From contig NC_083346.1 of assembly GCF_019175385.1 (NCBI RefSeq), positions 87,806,543 to 87,870,542 on the forward strand: 64,000 nt of DNA. Reading direction: 5' to 3'. Below, one piece after another: positions 23,706-34,454 of the stretch (positions are counted from its first letter, which is position 1; every line of letters starts with the position of its first letter). This stretch comes from Lycium barbarum (Eukaryota > Streptophyta > Magnoliopsida > Solanales > Solanaceae). A model generated the notes under the pieces. That model searched no databases, was not told where the DNA came from, and saw nothing but the letters and a program-made list of their open reading frames with translations. The position numbers and the translations under genes were made by a program.

Positions 23706-24930
23706 TCACGACAACTGAAATGAAATAATACCTGGGGGCAATAATGTCTCGGACTGAACCTCTTGTATTGCTAGGAAAAAATGCGGGTACTCAGTCTTCA
23801 TTGCCTCTTCCTCTTCCCAAGTCACTTCCTCAACATTCTTATTCCTCCACACGACTTTAACGGAGGCTACATCCTTAGTTCGCAACCAACGGAATTTTCT
23901 GTCCAATATAGCCACTGGAACGTCTTCGTATGATAACTGCTCGGTCACCTGAATGTCATTCACTGGTATCACTCTTGAAGGATCTCCGATACATTTACGA
24001 AGCATAGATACATGAAATACTGGATGCACCGACTCTAACTCTGAAGGAAATTCTTGCTTATATGCCACTGTACCCACTATACGAATGATTTTATATGGCC
24101 TAATATATCAAGAGCTGAACTTACCCTTCTTGCCAAAACTCATCTCTCCCTTCATAGGTGAAACTTTCAGGAACACCCAGTTTCCTATCTCGAAGTCCAG
24201 CTTACGTCGTCGATTATCCACATAGGATTTCTGTTGGCTCTGAGCTATTAGCAACATCTCTCTAATCACTTTCACCTTATCAATTGCTTGACGAATCAAG
24301 TTTGGGTCTAGTAACTGATTCTCACCGACATCGAACCACCCTATGGGCGATCTGCATCTCCGTCCATATAAGGCCTCATAAGGAGCCATCTGGAATGATC
24401 ATCCCAACCGCCTTGAAAGTCAAATACACAAGCTTTAAGCATATCCTCAATGGTCTGTATAGTACGCTCTGCTTGTCCATCTGTCTGCGGATGAAATGTC
24501 GTACTAAGACTCACCTGAGTCCCCAATCCCTGCTGAAAAGACTTCTAAAATTTAGCGGTGAATTGTGCTCCCCTATTTAAAATAATTGCTGAAGGAACAC
24601 CATGAAGTCGTATAATCTCCTTAAGGTAAAGCTTTGCATAATCCTCGGCTGCATAAGTAGTTTTGACAGGCAGAAATTGAGCTGACTTTTTAAGCCCATC
24701 AACTATGACCCATATCGAATCATACTTCCGCTGAGTGCAGGGTAACCCTGTAATGAAGTCTATATTAATAACCTCCCACATCCATGTCAGAATCTTCGTA
24801 GCCTACAATAGACCTCCAAGATTCTGGTGCTCTATTTTGACGTGCTGGCAATTTGGACACCGAGCGACAAATTATGCTATATGTCTCTTCATACCATCCC
24901 ACCAATAAACTTCGTTGAGATCATGGTACA
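23706..24930 (-). pseudogene. pol: Tekay integrase and chromodomain, broken (minus strand)
   Basis: Read from 24930 down. The zinc-binding end overlaps the preceding frame (HYSRYSIHPG, YWWDGMKRHIA). The catalytic core follows: INIDFITGLP has the first Asp. The second reads LNRGAQF where families have SDRGTQF, so Asp is changed to Asn. TDGQAERTIQ keeps Glu. Then come [18 protein letters not shown] and VFHVSMLRKCIGDPSRV. The chromodomain-like end (RTKDVASVKVVWRN, EEVTWEEEEAMKTEYPHFF) lies at 23740-23900. Stops near 24107, 24390 and 24545 divide it into at least three pieces. The Asn substitution alone should abolish strand transfer, so the enzyme is dead twice over. Confidence 0.9.
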
Positions 24931-26640
24931 TCTTTGTTAAGCCTGGATGAATAGAATAGCGGGAATAATGTGCCTCTCCCATAACCTGGTGACGGAGCTC
25001 TGAAACATTAGGGACACATAATCTGTCTCGATGCCTGAGTACTCCATCACCTTTGATCACAAAGGGTGTATTTTCTTTCTGAGGTGTTGTATCTCGGTAA
25101 TAAACTAAAACATGATCCTCATACTGACGCTCCTTTATCTCTACTACCAAAGATAATACCACTGTGTCTTGAACAGTAACTCCTATATCACCTGAATCTA
25201 TCAATCGAACTCCGATGCTCGCCAATCGATGAACCTCACGGACAATGTTTCTTCTCTCTGGCGACACGTGCGACAAGCTACCCATAGATTTATGACTGAG
25301 GGCATCGCCTACCACATTAGCCTTCCCGGGATGGTACAGAATATCCACATCATAGTCTTTTAACCTCTCTAACCATTGCCTCTGACGCAAGTTCAAGTCC
25401 TTCAACTTAAAGATGTACTGGAGACTCTTATGATCAGTATAGATATCAACATAGACACCGTATAAGTAGTGCCTCCATATCTTCAAGGCATGAATCACTG
25501 CTACTAACTCAAGATCATCGGTTGGATAATTCCTCTCGTGCTTCTTCAACTGTATAGAAGCATAAGCGACAACTTTACCGTGCTGCATCAACACACAACC
25601 CAATCCAACACCTAAAGAATCACAATGCACCACATAGCCATCTGCTCCTTCTGGAAGAGTCAAAACTGGTGCTGAAGTTAACTTATCCTTCAACGTTTGA
25701 AAAATCTGTTCACAAGCATCTTTACATTGGAACTTAGCTGATTTCTGAGTCGATTTGCTCAATGGGGCTGAAAGAGAGGAAAATCCTTCTACAAACCTTC
25801 TATAATAACCTGCCAAGCCCAAGAAACTACGTATCCCCATTGGTACCATGGGCCTTGGCCAATTCTTCACAGCCTCAATCTTCTAGGCATCCACTCTAAT
25901 GCCTTCCTCCGAAATAATATGGCCCAGAAAAGCCAGAGAGTTCAACCAGAACTCACACTTAGAAAACTTAGCATACCACTCTTTACCTCGAAGAATTCCA
26001 AGCACAGGCCGCAGGTGTTCTGCATGATCAGCCTTTGACGACGAATAAACCAGAATATCATCTATAGACACAATCACGAACGAATCTAGAAAAGGCCTGA
26101 ATACGCGATTCATCAAATCCATAAATACAGCTGGGGCATTACTTAGCCCGAACGACATAACACGAAACTCATAGTGGCCATATCTAGTCCGGAATGCCGT
26201 CTTCGGAATGTCCTCTTCCTTGACCCTTACCTGGTGATATCCTGATCTCAAGTCTATCTTCGAGAAATATTTAGCGCCTTGAAACTGATCGAATAAATCA
26301 TCGATCCTCGGGAGCGAATACTTATTCTTTATAGTCACCCTATTCCATTGCCTATAATCAATACACATTCGCAAAGAGACATCCTTCTTTCTTACAAATA
26401 ACACCGGCGCTCCCCACGGTGATGTACTAGGCCTAATAAAGCCCTTCTCGAGCAAATCTTTCGACTGTTCCTTCAACTCTACAGGTGCCATCCTATAAGG
26501 AGGAATAGATATTGGCTGAGTGTCTGGCAATAGGTCAATAGCAAAATAAATCTCCCTCTCTGGGAGAATGCCTGGAAGCTCATCAGGAAACACTTTTGGG
26601 AACTCATTGACTACAGGAACAGACTGAAGAGTCAGCGACT
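24872..26640 (-). pseudogene. pol: Tekay reverse transcriptase and RNase H, nearly continuous (minus strand)
   Basis: This would copy element RNA into DNA in cytoplasmic particles. Reading down from 26593: [48 protein letters not shown], then the RT core [14 protein letters not shown] and the catalytic SIDDILVYS (both Asp present), ending at [13 protein letters not shown] stop near 25882 separates the connection domain and RNase H (24872-25870). RNase H keeps its acidic residues: D in HCDSLG, E in DDLELVAV, D in YTDHKSLQY, D in VGDALS. The same frame runs into the integrase zinc finger. This is the best-preserved coding stretch in the window, with family-like length and only one visible break over about 570 codons. 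Confidence 0.93.
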
Positions 26641-27130
26641 TTGCTGCATATCTTGAACTCGAACTAGGTGAAAAATATACCCTTTTCTGATCATCTTCTC
26701 TTTCTTAAGGTAGGAAATAAACCTACCCCTAGGTGAAGTAGCATTGCCCTTCCACTCTAGGACTGGCTCGCCTGTAAACTGGAATCGAACCATCTTTGCT
26801 GTACAATCAACATTAGCATAAAAAGAAGCCAACAAGTCCATGCCCATAATAACATAAAAATCAATCATATCTAACTCAATTAGATCTGCTTTGGTATGTC
26901 GGTCACAAACTATAACAACACAGTCTCGGTATACCCGCCTTGCTATAACTGGAGTACCAACTGGTATAGACACCCCAAAAGGTCTAATCAACTCGAGCTC
27001 TAGCCTAAACTTTCAGGCAACAAAGGGCGTAACATATGATAAAGTGGAACCTAGATCAATCAGTGCATAAACATCATGGGAGGAAATTGATAATATACCT
27101 ATAACAACATCAGGAGACGTCTAACGGTCC
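26632..27130 (-). pseudogene. pro: Tekay aspartic protease, active-site mutant (minus strand)
   Basis: The protease matures the Gag-Pol polyprotein. The active-site region near 27050-27080 reads HDVYALIDLGSTLSYVTPF, where the family has D(S/T)G; Leu replaces the Ser/Thr, which should inactivate it. A stop near 27015 separates it from the rest (26632-26991), which has MIRPFGVSIPVGTPV, the second Tekay-typical segment VIMGMDLLASFYA and the linker GEPVLEWKGN toward RT. It lies between gag and RT, in the normal order. Confidence 0.85.
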
Positions 27131-28454
27131 CAGCTAATGCATACACACTGTGTTGAGGACCGCTCGAGCTGGATGCTCTACTCTTCCCCCTACCTCGCCC
27201 TGCTGACGTCTGAAAAACTTGTCCTGAAGGGCGTACTGCAGAAGATGAGCCAGCCATAGACCCTGTAGGCTGAACCATACCTGAGCCAACCTCCATCGGG
27301 CACTCCCTCATCCTGTGGCCTAGCTGTCCACAAGCATAACAAACATCTAAACCCAGCCGACACTGACCTGCATGTAACTTGCCACACAGGGTACATCACA
27401 GCAAAGGGGGCCTCATCTAACCTAACTCTTGTCGGTATTGAGAGCCTGACACTCTAGAACTCTGGCTCGCTCTGGAATAAGAAGACCAGTCAAACCTCAG
27501 ACCTGGGAAACACGAAGGTGCACTCCCTACCGGCTGATAAGAATACCTGGGATGCTACTGTCTCTGTCCTCCCCTGCACTCACTAACCATATCAAAAGAT
27601 CTAGACCTCTTACCTCGGCTCCGGTCACGCTGACGCTCTATCCTTCGTTAGTTTTTACGATCCTTCAAATTCTGTGCATACACCTGTATACGGGATATGT
27701 CCATGCCTGGCTGTAGTGTAGCAGTTGTGCCCTTATCTATTAAGTTTGGCCCTAGACCGGCCACAAAGCGATGAACTCTATCCTCCATCTCAGCCACCAT
27801 GGTTGGGGCATATCTAGCCAGGGAATCGAAATGTACATAATACTCTTGTACATTCATACTACCCTGCTAAATACGTAGAAACCTATCTGCTTGGTCCTGT
27901 CAGACCTCTGGAGGTAAGTAATGGCAAAGAAAAGCATCTGAGAACTCTCACCACACAGCTGGAGGGGCATTTTCTCCCCTAGATAACTCCCATGCCTGAT
28001 ACCATCGTATCGAAATATCCCGGAGTCCATATGAAGCCAACTCCACTGACTCAACCTCATCCGCGTTCATAAACCTCAAAGTCCTCTGCATACCATCAAT
28101 AAAATCATAGGGGTCCATATTTTGCTTTACAACAGAAAAATCAGGAGGACCTAACCCAAGGAAGGCCTTAACCCTCGAACTACTGGCCCTGTCTGCTGGG
28201 TCAACACCAAATCCCTGCCGCTGTGCCTGGGCGGCTACTAATATGGTCAACAACCATACAACATATCGTACATCCTGGCCCTCTGCATCCGACTGAGGAA
28301 CTGGGGCTGGTGCTGGAGGCGGGGTATGCGATGTCTCAGATGGCCCCTCACTCTGAATCTCATCCTGGGCCTTCGTGGCCTGTCGAGTACGACTAGTGGC
28401 CTCACCGGTCACTCTCTTACCCTTCTGGGCGGCTGTAGCTTTCTTGTGAGGCAT
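27131..28454 (-). pseudogene. gag: Tekay gag, broken (minus strand)
   Basis: The start ATG at 28454 begins MPHKKATAAQKGKR, matching the MPPKKATAAQKGK start of the plus-strand gag at 32641. The basic, Pro-rich N-terminus is followed by the gag domain in pieces: FLGLGPPDFSVVKQNMDPYDFI, VESVELASYGL, then 27648-27857 (NVQEYYVHFDSLARYAP, MDISRIQVYAQNLKD). A CCHC zinc knuckle, CYACGQLGHRMREC, lies near 27300-27345 with all four ligands. Stops and frameshifts near 27950, 27860, 27640 and 27400 break it into at least four pieces. It sits about 190 bp downstream of the primer site, as in related elements. Confidence 0.88.
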
Positions 28455-28550
28455 CGCTGAAATCAGAACAATTCATCAGAAGCGAACGCTTAACACAGGG
28501 CTTTATCGCGCAATCTAAGAGAGAAGGAATGACATCATCCTAAATGTCCT

Positions 28551-28604
28551 GTAGCCTCTTGTTTCGGAGGGTGGTGCACAACACGCCCATAAATAAGACT
28601 CTAC
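28551..28604 (-). promoter_or_regulatory. Leader stem-loop with GTGCAC apical palindrome
   Basis: On the minus strand GTAG-AG-TCTTATTTAT pairs imperfectly with AAACAAGA-GG-CTAC (arms TCTT/AAGA, TTT/AAA, GTAG/CTAC), enclosing the self-complementary GTGCAC at 28574-28579. It lies 38 nt downstream of the primer site. It is equivalent to the stem-loops at 32486, 43281, 50673, 57157 and 60003. A role in RNA dimerisation or packaging is inferred. Confidence 0.6.
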
Positions 28605-28641
28605 TAGACACGGTCTGTAGACAACCCTAGGACGAACCTAA

Positions 28642-28652
28642 CTCTGATACCA
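28642..28652 (-). other. Primer-binding site, tRNA-Met type
   Basis: On the minus strand TGGTATCAGAG begins four bases after the LTR end. Complementarity to initiator tRNA-Met is the established primer choice of Tekay and many plant elements. Confidence 0.9.
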
Positions 28653-28656
28653 CTTC

Positions 28657-29474
28657 TGTCACGGCCCAAACCGCTGAGCCATGACGGGAGTCTGAATTCT
28701 AGCGACCAAACACCCCTAAACACTTATCTGAAACATACTGAACATCAAAGGCCCATAAATGGCATAAACGGATCCGATAAAAAGGAACATCAGAACTCTG
28801 TACAATCTGCATATATATAAACGACATTCGGAAGAACAGTACAAGCTAGCTAGGCTGCTACATATACTGTACACAAAAGAATAGAAACCGACAAGGATAC
28901 ATCATCAAACTACTACATACAACTGTCTACAAACCTCTACTAGAATAAAATCTGTAGAAAGGACAGGACAGGGCCTCGTCATACCCATATACATACCAAT
29001 CCAAAAAGGGGCATACCAAAACTTAATGTAGCTATATATCGAATGGAGCGTACTGACCACTGCTAGATCTAGAGGTCCTATTGAGCTGGACCACCTGTCT
29101 GTCTCCCTGTACCTGCGGGCATGAACGAAGCCCCCCCCCCCCTCGAGCAACGGGGAGTCGGTACGGATAATGTACCGAGTATATAAGGCATAAGAACAAC
29201 ATATATATACATAAGAATCATGGATAAGATCTGAACTCATAAACTGAAATGACTGACTGCATGTACTTGTATGAACTAGTATCTGCCTAAATCTGCATAA
29301 ATCTGTGTAACTGACAATGCCTCTGTAGGTACATAATATGCATGCTCATACCTATCAACGATGGTCGTGCATCTATATGAGTGCGTATAAAATGCTTGAT
29401 GTATGTGCGTATATAACGCCTGTAAGCCTCTATGGCATCTCGTCATATCATATTGGCTCCTCTGTGGCCATAAT
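28657..29474 (-). mobile_element. Tekay 5' LTR, truncated (minus strand)
   Basis: This matches 21376-22152 from the TGTCACGGCCC end through CTGTGGCCATAAT. It stops at 29474, where a different LTR begins on the plus strand. The U3/R part, including the promoter of this element, is absent. A C-run (29129-29140) is an expansion relative to the other copy. Confidence 0.88.
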
Positions 29475-31615
29475 TGTTATATCCCGTATTTTTTGCGTAT
29501 TCGGAAAATTCGAAATAATTTTGACTTGTAAGAAATAAGGTCATATTTGATTTCATTTAATATATGTGTGTTGTTCATGAAATATTAATGTGGAAATATC
29601 GAGGAAGGATAGGGGAAAAATTGGGAATTTCGGAAATTAGTTTCGGGAATTACAAAATAGGGCCCATAATTAATTGGGCTAGAAAGAGCAAAAAAAAAAA
29701 AAAAAAAAAAAAACAAGGCCCAAATTTGCCCCTTAAAATATTGTCCCAAAAATTATTTTCTTGTGGTATTCCTAGTAATTCAAGGGCCCTCTACAACGTG
29801 GTGTAGTTGTTTCGGAAGGTAGGCCGCTTGTTTCGTCGATTTAGCACCTTGGTCAAGTGAAGAAGCTAGGAAGAAAAAGGTAAGATTTTACTTCTTTTGT
29901 CTTGGAAGAAAAATATGTATGTGTTGTAGAATGTGGAAAGGAATGTAGAGTATGAAAATTGTGTGTTATAGGTATGTGTGTGTATGGCCGAAAATTGTGT
30001 TGATGGAGAGGGATGATTAAAATTTTATTTGTTATGTTAATTGTGTTATTGGGGCCTTGTGATGGAAATGGAAGAATAATGGTTCAAGTCGGCATGAAAA
30101 ATTGTTTTAAATGATTATAGGAAATTATGTGATTTTAATATAGTTTTTATGTAATTATGGAAGTGGAGTCCTAAATGTGAATTGTTGTGTTGATTGGTGA
30201 ATTTGGAAGGATGCTAGTCCAAATTAGTATGACAAATTGGTTGTTAAGTTGTTGTAGGAAGTTTTGTGATTTTATGGTAGATTTATGTAATTATGGAAAT
30301 GAAATTGTTAAGGTGCAAATTGTGATTGTTGTTAATGAAATTGGAAGATAAAAATGTGTTGTGGATATTTATGTAGAAGGTTGGAGGTTTCGGGTGAATT
30401 ATGGTGTTGGTGGAATTTTTGTATGTTTTGTAGAACGATATGAAATGCTTCCGAATTGTATTTGAATGATCTTGAATGAGTAAATGAATATGAAAACGTT
30501 GATATTGGTTTGAAAGTGTGGAGTTGGAGTAGAAGTTGTTGCATTGTGTAGAAAGGGAGACTATGTATGTTAGAATGTGTTTTGTATTGATTGTTGGTGT
30601 TGTTGGTATTGTTGGTATTGTTGTTGGTGTTGTTGTTGATGTTTTGACCGAGTTAAAATCTCGGGGATGTTGAATTTACAGGGGAAATTCTGCCCAAATT
30701 TCTGTAGAAAAATATTGAATTAAAATTGAACTTCTAAATGCTTCTAATTAATGTTTGGTAAATGTGACCAATTGTAGATTTTGGAGAGTTTGGAACTTGA
30801 ATTTGGAGTAGCGTAAGAAGCGGAAAACGTATGTAAAGCTTTGCCTTTCATTCTCTTGGCATGTCTTAGGTATAATAGGTTATGATTCGAGCCTCGGGGA
30901 TGACTCTACTCCTAGAAATCCGAGCCAAATTTGAACCTTATTCATTCAATATAATTGAATTAAGCACTTTATGTTTTGTTGGAAAAGCAACTTGAACCTT
31001 TGTAACTCTTACAAACGGAATCAAATTGTCCTAAAACTTCCATAGATGACTCTATAAAGTCTAATGTTCGTAATTTCGGAACGCCACCTCGACTTGACTC
31101 GAGATGGACCTGCAATCCCCGAGACCTTTTCATATTGATCTAATTGACTTATTTTCGAGTGATATTCAAGGAAAACTTTGACTATTGTTCCGCTTACTAG
31201 AGAAGGATCGTTTTGCTTATTCCATTGAGTTCCACGGTATATTTAATATGTGCAAACGACCTCAGGAATTCTGCTTTGACGTAATCCGTGTAACATCCGA
31301 AAGGTACGTACTATGATTTCCGTCCGATTCCTCTTCGCATGATCTGTCATTTGATTATTCTATCGAGCCTTGGTAATATATTATGATGCATATAGTTTCT
31401 CACTACTCTGCTCGTGCACGCCTTAGTATGTCCTTCACCGAGTCCCGGGCCGGGTATGTTATCGTGCGCATTCCACTTCATTGTTCACCGAGTCCCTCAC
31501 TAGAGGGCCGGGTACGGTATGTGTATATCTGATGATGATGTGATGATGGGTTACGGCGGCCAGGAGGGCATATGATGATTCTATCCACCGAGTCCCTCAC
31601 TAGAGGGCCGGGTAC

Positions 31616-31706
<91 letters not shown>

Positions 31707-32435
31707 GTACATGCATATGATATGACATACTTCTGCTACCGCGTCCCGTAATGGGCCGGGTACGATTTGTGATATTGACATACAGTTATATGTGTACATG
31801 CATATGATTCTGATATACTTATGCCACCGAGTCCCGTCACGGGCCGGGTACGTTCTATGACTATTATGCTCATACTCCACACTCATGATTTCAGTTATGA
31901 TTCTGTTCACTGTCTTTCATGCTTTACATACTCGGTACATATTCCGTACTGACCCTCTGTTCTTCGGGGGCTGCGTTCCATGCCGCGCAGGTACAGATGC
32001 TCGGTTTTCTGATCCGCCCGCCTAGGACATCTACTCTGCAGTTTGGAGTGCTCCTTGTTCGGAGCCCACATTTTTGTATTGACTTCTTTTGTTATATATG
32101 TATATGTTTATTCAGGGGTACGGCGGGGCTCTGTCCCGTCAGCTGATTCTGTTATCTCTGTTAGAGGCCTGTAGACATGTATGTGGGTCATGGGTCGTTA
32201 TCAGTCAGGTATGTCTGTGTGATTTGTCGCGTGTACCGCCAGTATGTTATGATAGCCTTAGCGGCGTATGTATATGTTTATGTATGTACAGGTTTTTGCG
32301 CGATCTGCCTTACAGCTGTAGAAATCTGTGTACGCTAAATCTGGATTAGCTATTTGTATGTCAACTCTGGTAGGTAGGTGTATGCGGGTGCCCAGCTCGG
32401 GCACTAGTCACGAACCACGGGGTTGGGTCGTGACA
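29475..32435 (+). mobile_element. Chromovirus-type LTR (TGTTATATCCCG family), 2,961 bp
   Basis: It begins TGTTATATCCCGTATTT and ends GGGTCGTGACA, followed after four bases by a tRNA-Met primer site, so both ends are supported. It is related to the array LTRs on the minus strand (same TGTTATATCCCGTATT start; shared CCTAGTAATTCAAGGGCCCT and GTTTGGTAAA segments; shared CGGTACAT ... CTGACCC(C)CTGTTCTTCGGGGG near the 3' end). It contains an A-run at 29691-29713, diverged CACCGAGTCCC ... GGGCCGGGTACG repeats (31436-31850) and a long (TA)n. No gene lies within. Confidence 0.88.
31436..31855 (+). repeat. LTR-internal repeats with (TA)n microsatellite
   Basis: CACCGAGTCCC, then GGGCCGGGTACG, recurs five times (near 31437, 31487, 31587, 31739 and 31827). 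A long (TA)n run occupies 31619-31702. The repeats are related to the CCCGGC ... GGGACTCGG text in the minus-strand array LTRs (58433-58455, 61270-61300). Confidence 0.85.
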
Positions 32436-32439
32436 AAAG

Positions 32440-32457
32440 TGGTATTAGAGCGGTTCG
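32440..32457 (+). other. Primer-binding site, tRNA-Met type
   Basis: TGGTATTAGAGCGG starts four bases after the LTR end TGACA. It differs from the canonical TGGTATCAGAGC by one C-to-T change. Confidence 0.88.
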
Positions 32458-32485
32458 TCCTCGGAATGTCTACATGCCGTGTCTA

Positions 32486-32539
32486 GTAGAGTCTTGTTTA
32501 TCGGTGTGTGGTGCACCACATCTATAAACAAGAGGCTAC
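32486..32539 (+). promoter_or_regulatory. Leader stem-loop with 14-bp apical palindrome
   Basis: TCTTGTTTAT pairs perfectly with ATAAACAAGA (10 bp), extended by GTAG/CTAC across an AG/GG mismatch. The loop carries TGTGGTGCACCACA (32507-32520), a perfect 14-base palindrome with a GTGCAC core. This is the cleanest of six equivalent structures in the window. The position, between primer site and gag, is where retroviruses keep dimerisation and packaging signals; that function is inferred. Confidence 0.7.
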
Positions 32540-32640
32540 AGGACATTTAGGATGTTATCCCTTTCTTTGGATCTTAGATCGTGCGATAGAGCTGTGCTAT
32601 TAGGATGATTCATTTCTAATCGATTGTTATGTTTATAGTG

Positions 32641-34110
32641 ATGCCTCCGAAGAAGGCGACGGCTGCCCAGAAGGGCAAAGCAATGGCTGAGGCAGGAGAG
32701 ACTAGCCGGGCTCAGAGGGTTACAAGGGCCCGTGCTCAGCTTGAGCCGGAGGACGTGCCCGCGTCAGCCGGTTCTCTTACACCGCCATTATCAGAGGAGA
32801 TCGGAGCAGCAACAACTGCTGATCAGGGGACGGCTCCACCACTAGCTCCCGGGAGTCCAGTGCCTGAGCCTCCAGCTCCACAGCCAGGGGCGGAGGATAG
32901 GGCCATGATAGAGGCGGTCCAGCTGCTGACCAGAGTGGTGGCGGAGCAGGGGCACAGATACAGATTTGGAGGTGATCAGGCGCACAAACATGATAGTTCG
33001 AGGTCCCGTGAGTTCTTGACGTGTAATCCTCCAGAGTTCTTCGGGACAAAACCCGAAGAGGATCCCCAGGAGTTTATCAGACAGATGAAGCGCACGTTAC
33101 AGTTGATTAAGGCTTTAGCGACTGAGTCCGTCGAGTTGGCTTCATACCGGTTGCACGAGGTAGCTGCTAATTGGTATGAGTCCTGGGAGTTGTCCAGGAG
33201 TGACAACGCTCCCCCAGCAGTGTGGGACGAGTTTACTCAGGCCTTTCTTGGCCACTTTCTGCCTCCGGAGCTGCGGCGCGCTAGGGTTGATAGGTTCTTA
33301 CAGTTGAGGCAGGATGGTAGGAGCGTCCGAGAGTATAGCCTAGAGTTCGACTCATTGGCTAGATATGCAACCGCTATGGTAGCTAATATGACTGACAAGA
33401 TGCACCGTTATATAATGGGACTGGACCGATATTTGATTGACAGTTGTCTGGTGATGGCTGCTCGGCCCGAGATGGATATTGCCCGTATACAGGCGCACGC
33501 CCAGGGTATGGAGGACCGACATAGGAGGCGACAGCCCAATAGGGATCCTGACAGGAGCCAGCCCAAGAGGGCCAGATCAGTTGGGTATTCTAGGAGTTTC
33601 AGCGTAGGCCGTCTCAGCGGCAGGGTAGTAGGTATTCTACCCAGTCAGCACGGAGCACACCCCCACAGCCCTCGGGCCGGAGACCAGATTATGCTGGGTA
33701 TTCAGGGGCAGGCCAGAGCTCCAGGGTTTCAGGCTCACAGACGAGCAGAGGTCCTGGTCAGACGCGGCCACCCCTACCCCGATGTTCTCGTTGTGGTAGG
33801 CCCCACTTCGGAGAATGTCGTTTTGCTACGGATGCTTGTTTTGCTTGAGGCCGTCAAGGCCATATTATGAGGGAGTCCTCCTTCGGTAGCCATGCGCCCT
33901 GCGGGGTGGGGTACGTCGACATTAGCAGGCCGCGGCGAAGGTCGTGGCGGAGCTCCCAGATCTTGCGGTCCTTCGAACCGCATATATGCTTTGACCAGCC
34001 GGCAGGACCCAGAGGCGTCACCAAACGTAGACCCAGATATATTATTAATCTTTTCTCTAGAAGTATGTGCATTGATGGGCCTATACTCTATTTTACCACA
34101 TAATTTTCTC
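32641..34110 (+). pseudogene. gag: Chromovirus gag with start of protease, broken
   Basis: A first ATG at 32629 is in frame, but ATG at 32641 gives MPPKKATAAQKGK, the start seen in related gags. The frame is open for about 410 codons to 33870. A Pro/Ala-rich N-terminus precedes the gag domain (VELASYRLHEVAANWYESWE, AFLGHFLPPELRRARVDRFL, REYSLEFDSLARYA, MDIARIQAHAQGM), then a basic RNA-binding tail. A frameshift before about 33780 moves the zinc knuckles out of frame. Read in the other phase, CSRCGRPHFGEC is intact, but the second knuckle has a TGA in place of one Cys and Ser in place of another. A degenerate protease start (ALTSRQDPEASPNV, then a corrupted D-S-G region) ends by about 34110. 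RT, RNase H and integrase are absent; the 5S-bearing module follows. Confidence 0.85.
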
Positions 34111-34281
34111 TTCTGGTTGTTAGTAGAAGTAAGGTAAAATCCAAATCAATAAAACCAATTGAGATAGCCATACAGGCTGGTAAAAGATGAATAATGCGGA
34201 TTCTAAAAGATAACCGTACTCACAAGTGGAAGATAAATGTGGAAGATCAAAAAGGGGTAAAATAGTAATTGTACAAGAAAA

Positions 34282-34300
34282 GACATGTTGCGAACATGTC
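34282..34300 (+). promoter_or_regulatory. Hairpin upstream of 5S-derived block
   Basis: GACATGTT and AACATGTC flank GCG: an 8-bp perfect stem. In the array copies (56688-56707 and equivalents) the arms become GACGTGTT and AACACGCC, with A-T replaced by G-C in both arms at one step. That is consistent with selection on pairing. Function is unknown. Confidence 0.55.
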
Positions 34301-34360
34301 TCGGAATCTGTAAGACTTCGACTCGCTCCAGGTCGTGTAATAAAGGCCATACGAGGAAGT

Positions 34361-34454
34361 GGACACGATTATATCAGCATTAAGGCACCGAGTTCCACCA
34401 AAGTTTCGAGGTTAAGCGTGCTAAGGTGGGAGGATGGGTGACCCCCTGGGAAGT
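34361..34454 (+). ncRNA. 5S rRNA-derived sequence in a retroelement (plus copy)
   Basis: It aligns by eye to plant 5S rRNA from base 1 to about 103. Matching words are CAGCA(T/C)TAA, GCACCG, GTTAAGCGTGCT (box A), GGATGGGTGACC (box C) and CCTGGGAAGT. A deletion of about 9 bases between boxes A and C removes the intermediate element and shortens the box spacing from 31 to 22. It is not a real 5S rRNA gene. The orientation matches the host element. This copy lacks the downstream TTTT found in the array copies, so it is less likely to be transcribed. Confidence 0.85.

Noticed and set aside
31581..31910. Minus-strand frame rich in Ile-Tyr
   Set aside because: It is the translation of the (TA)n microsatellite inside an LTR.
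34361..34454. A functional 5S rRNA gene
   Set aside because: It has a deletion between boxes A and C, a diverged 3' end and no T-run. It is embedded in a longer repeated module. I call it 5S-derived.
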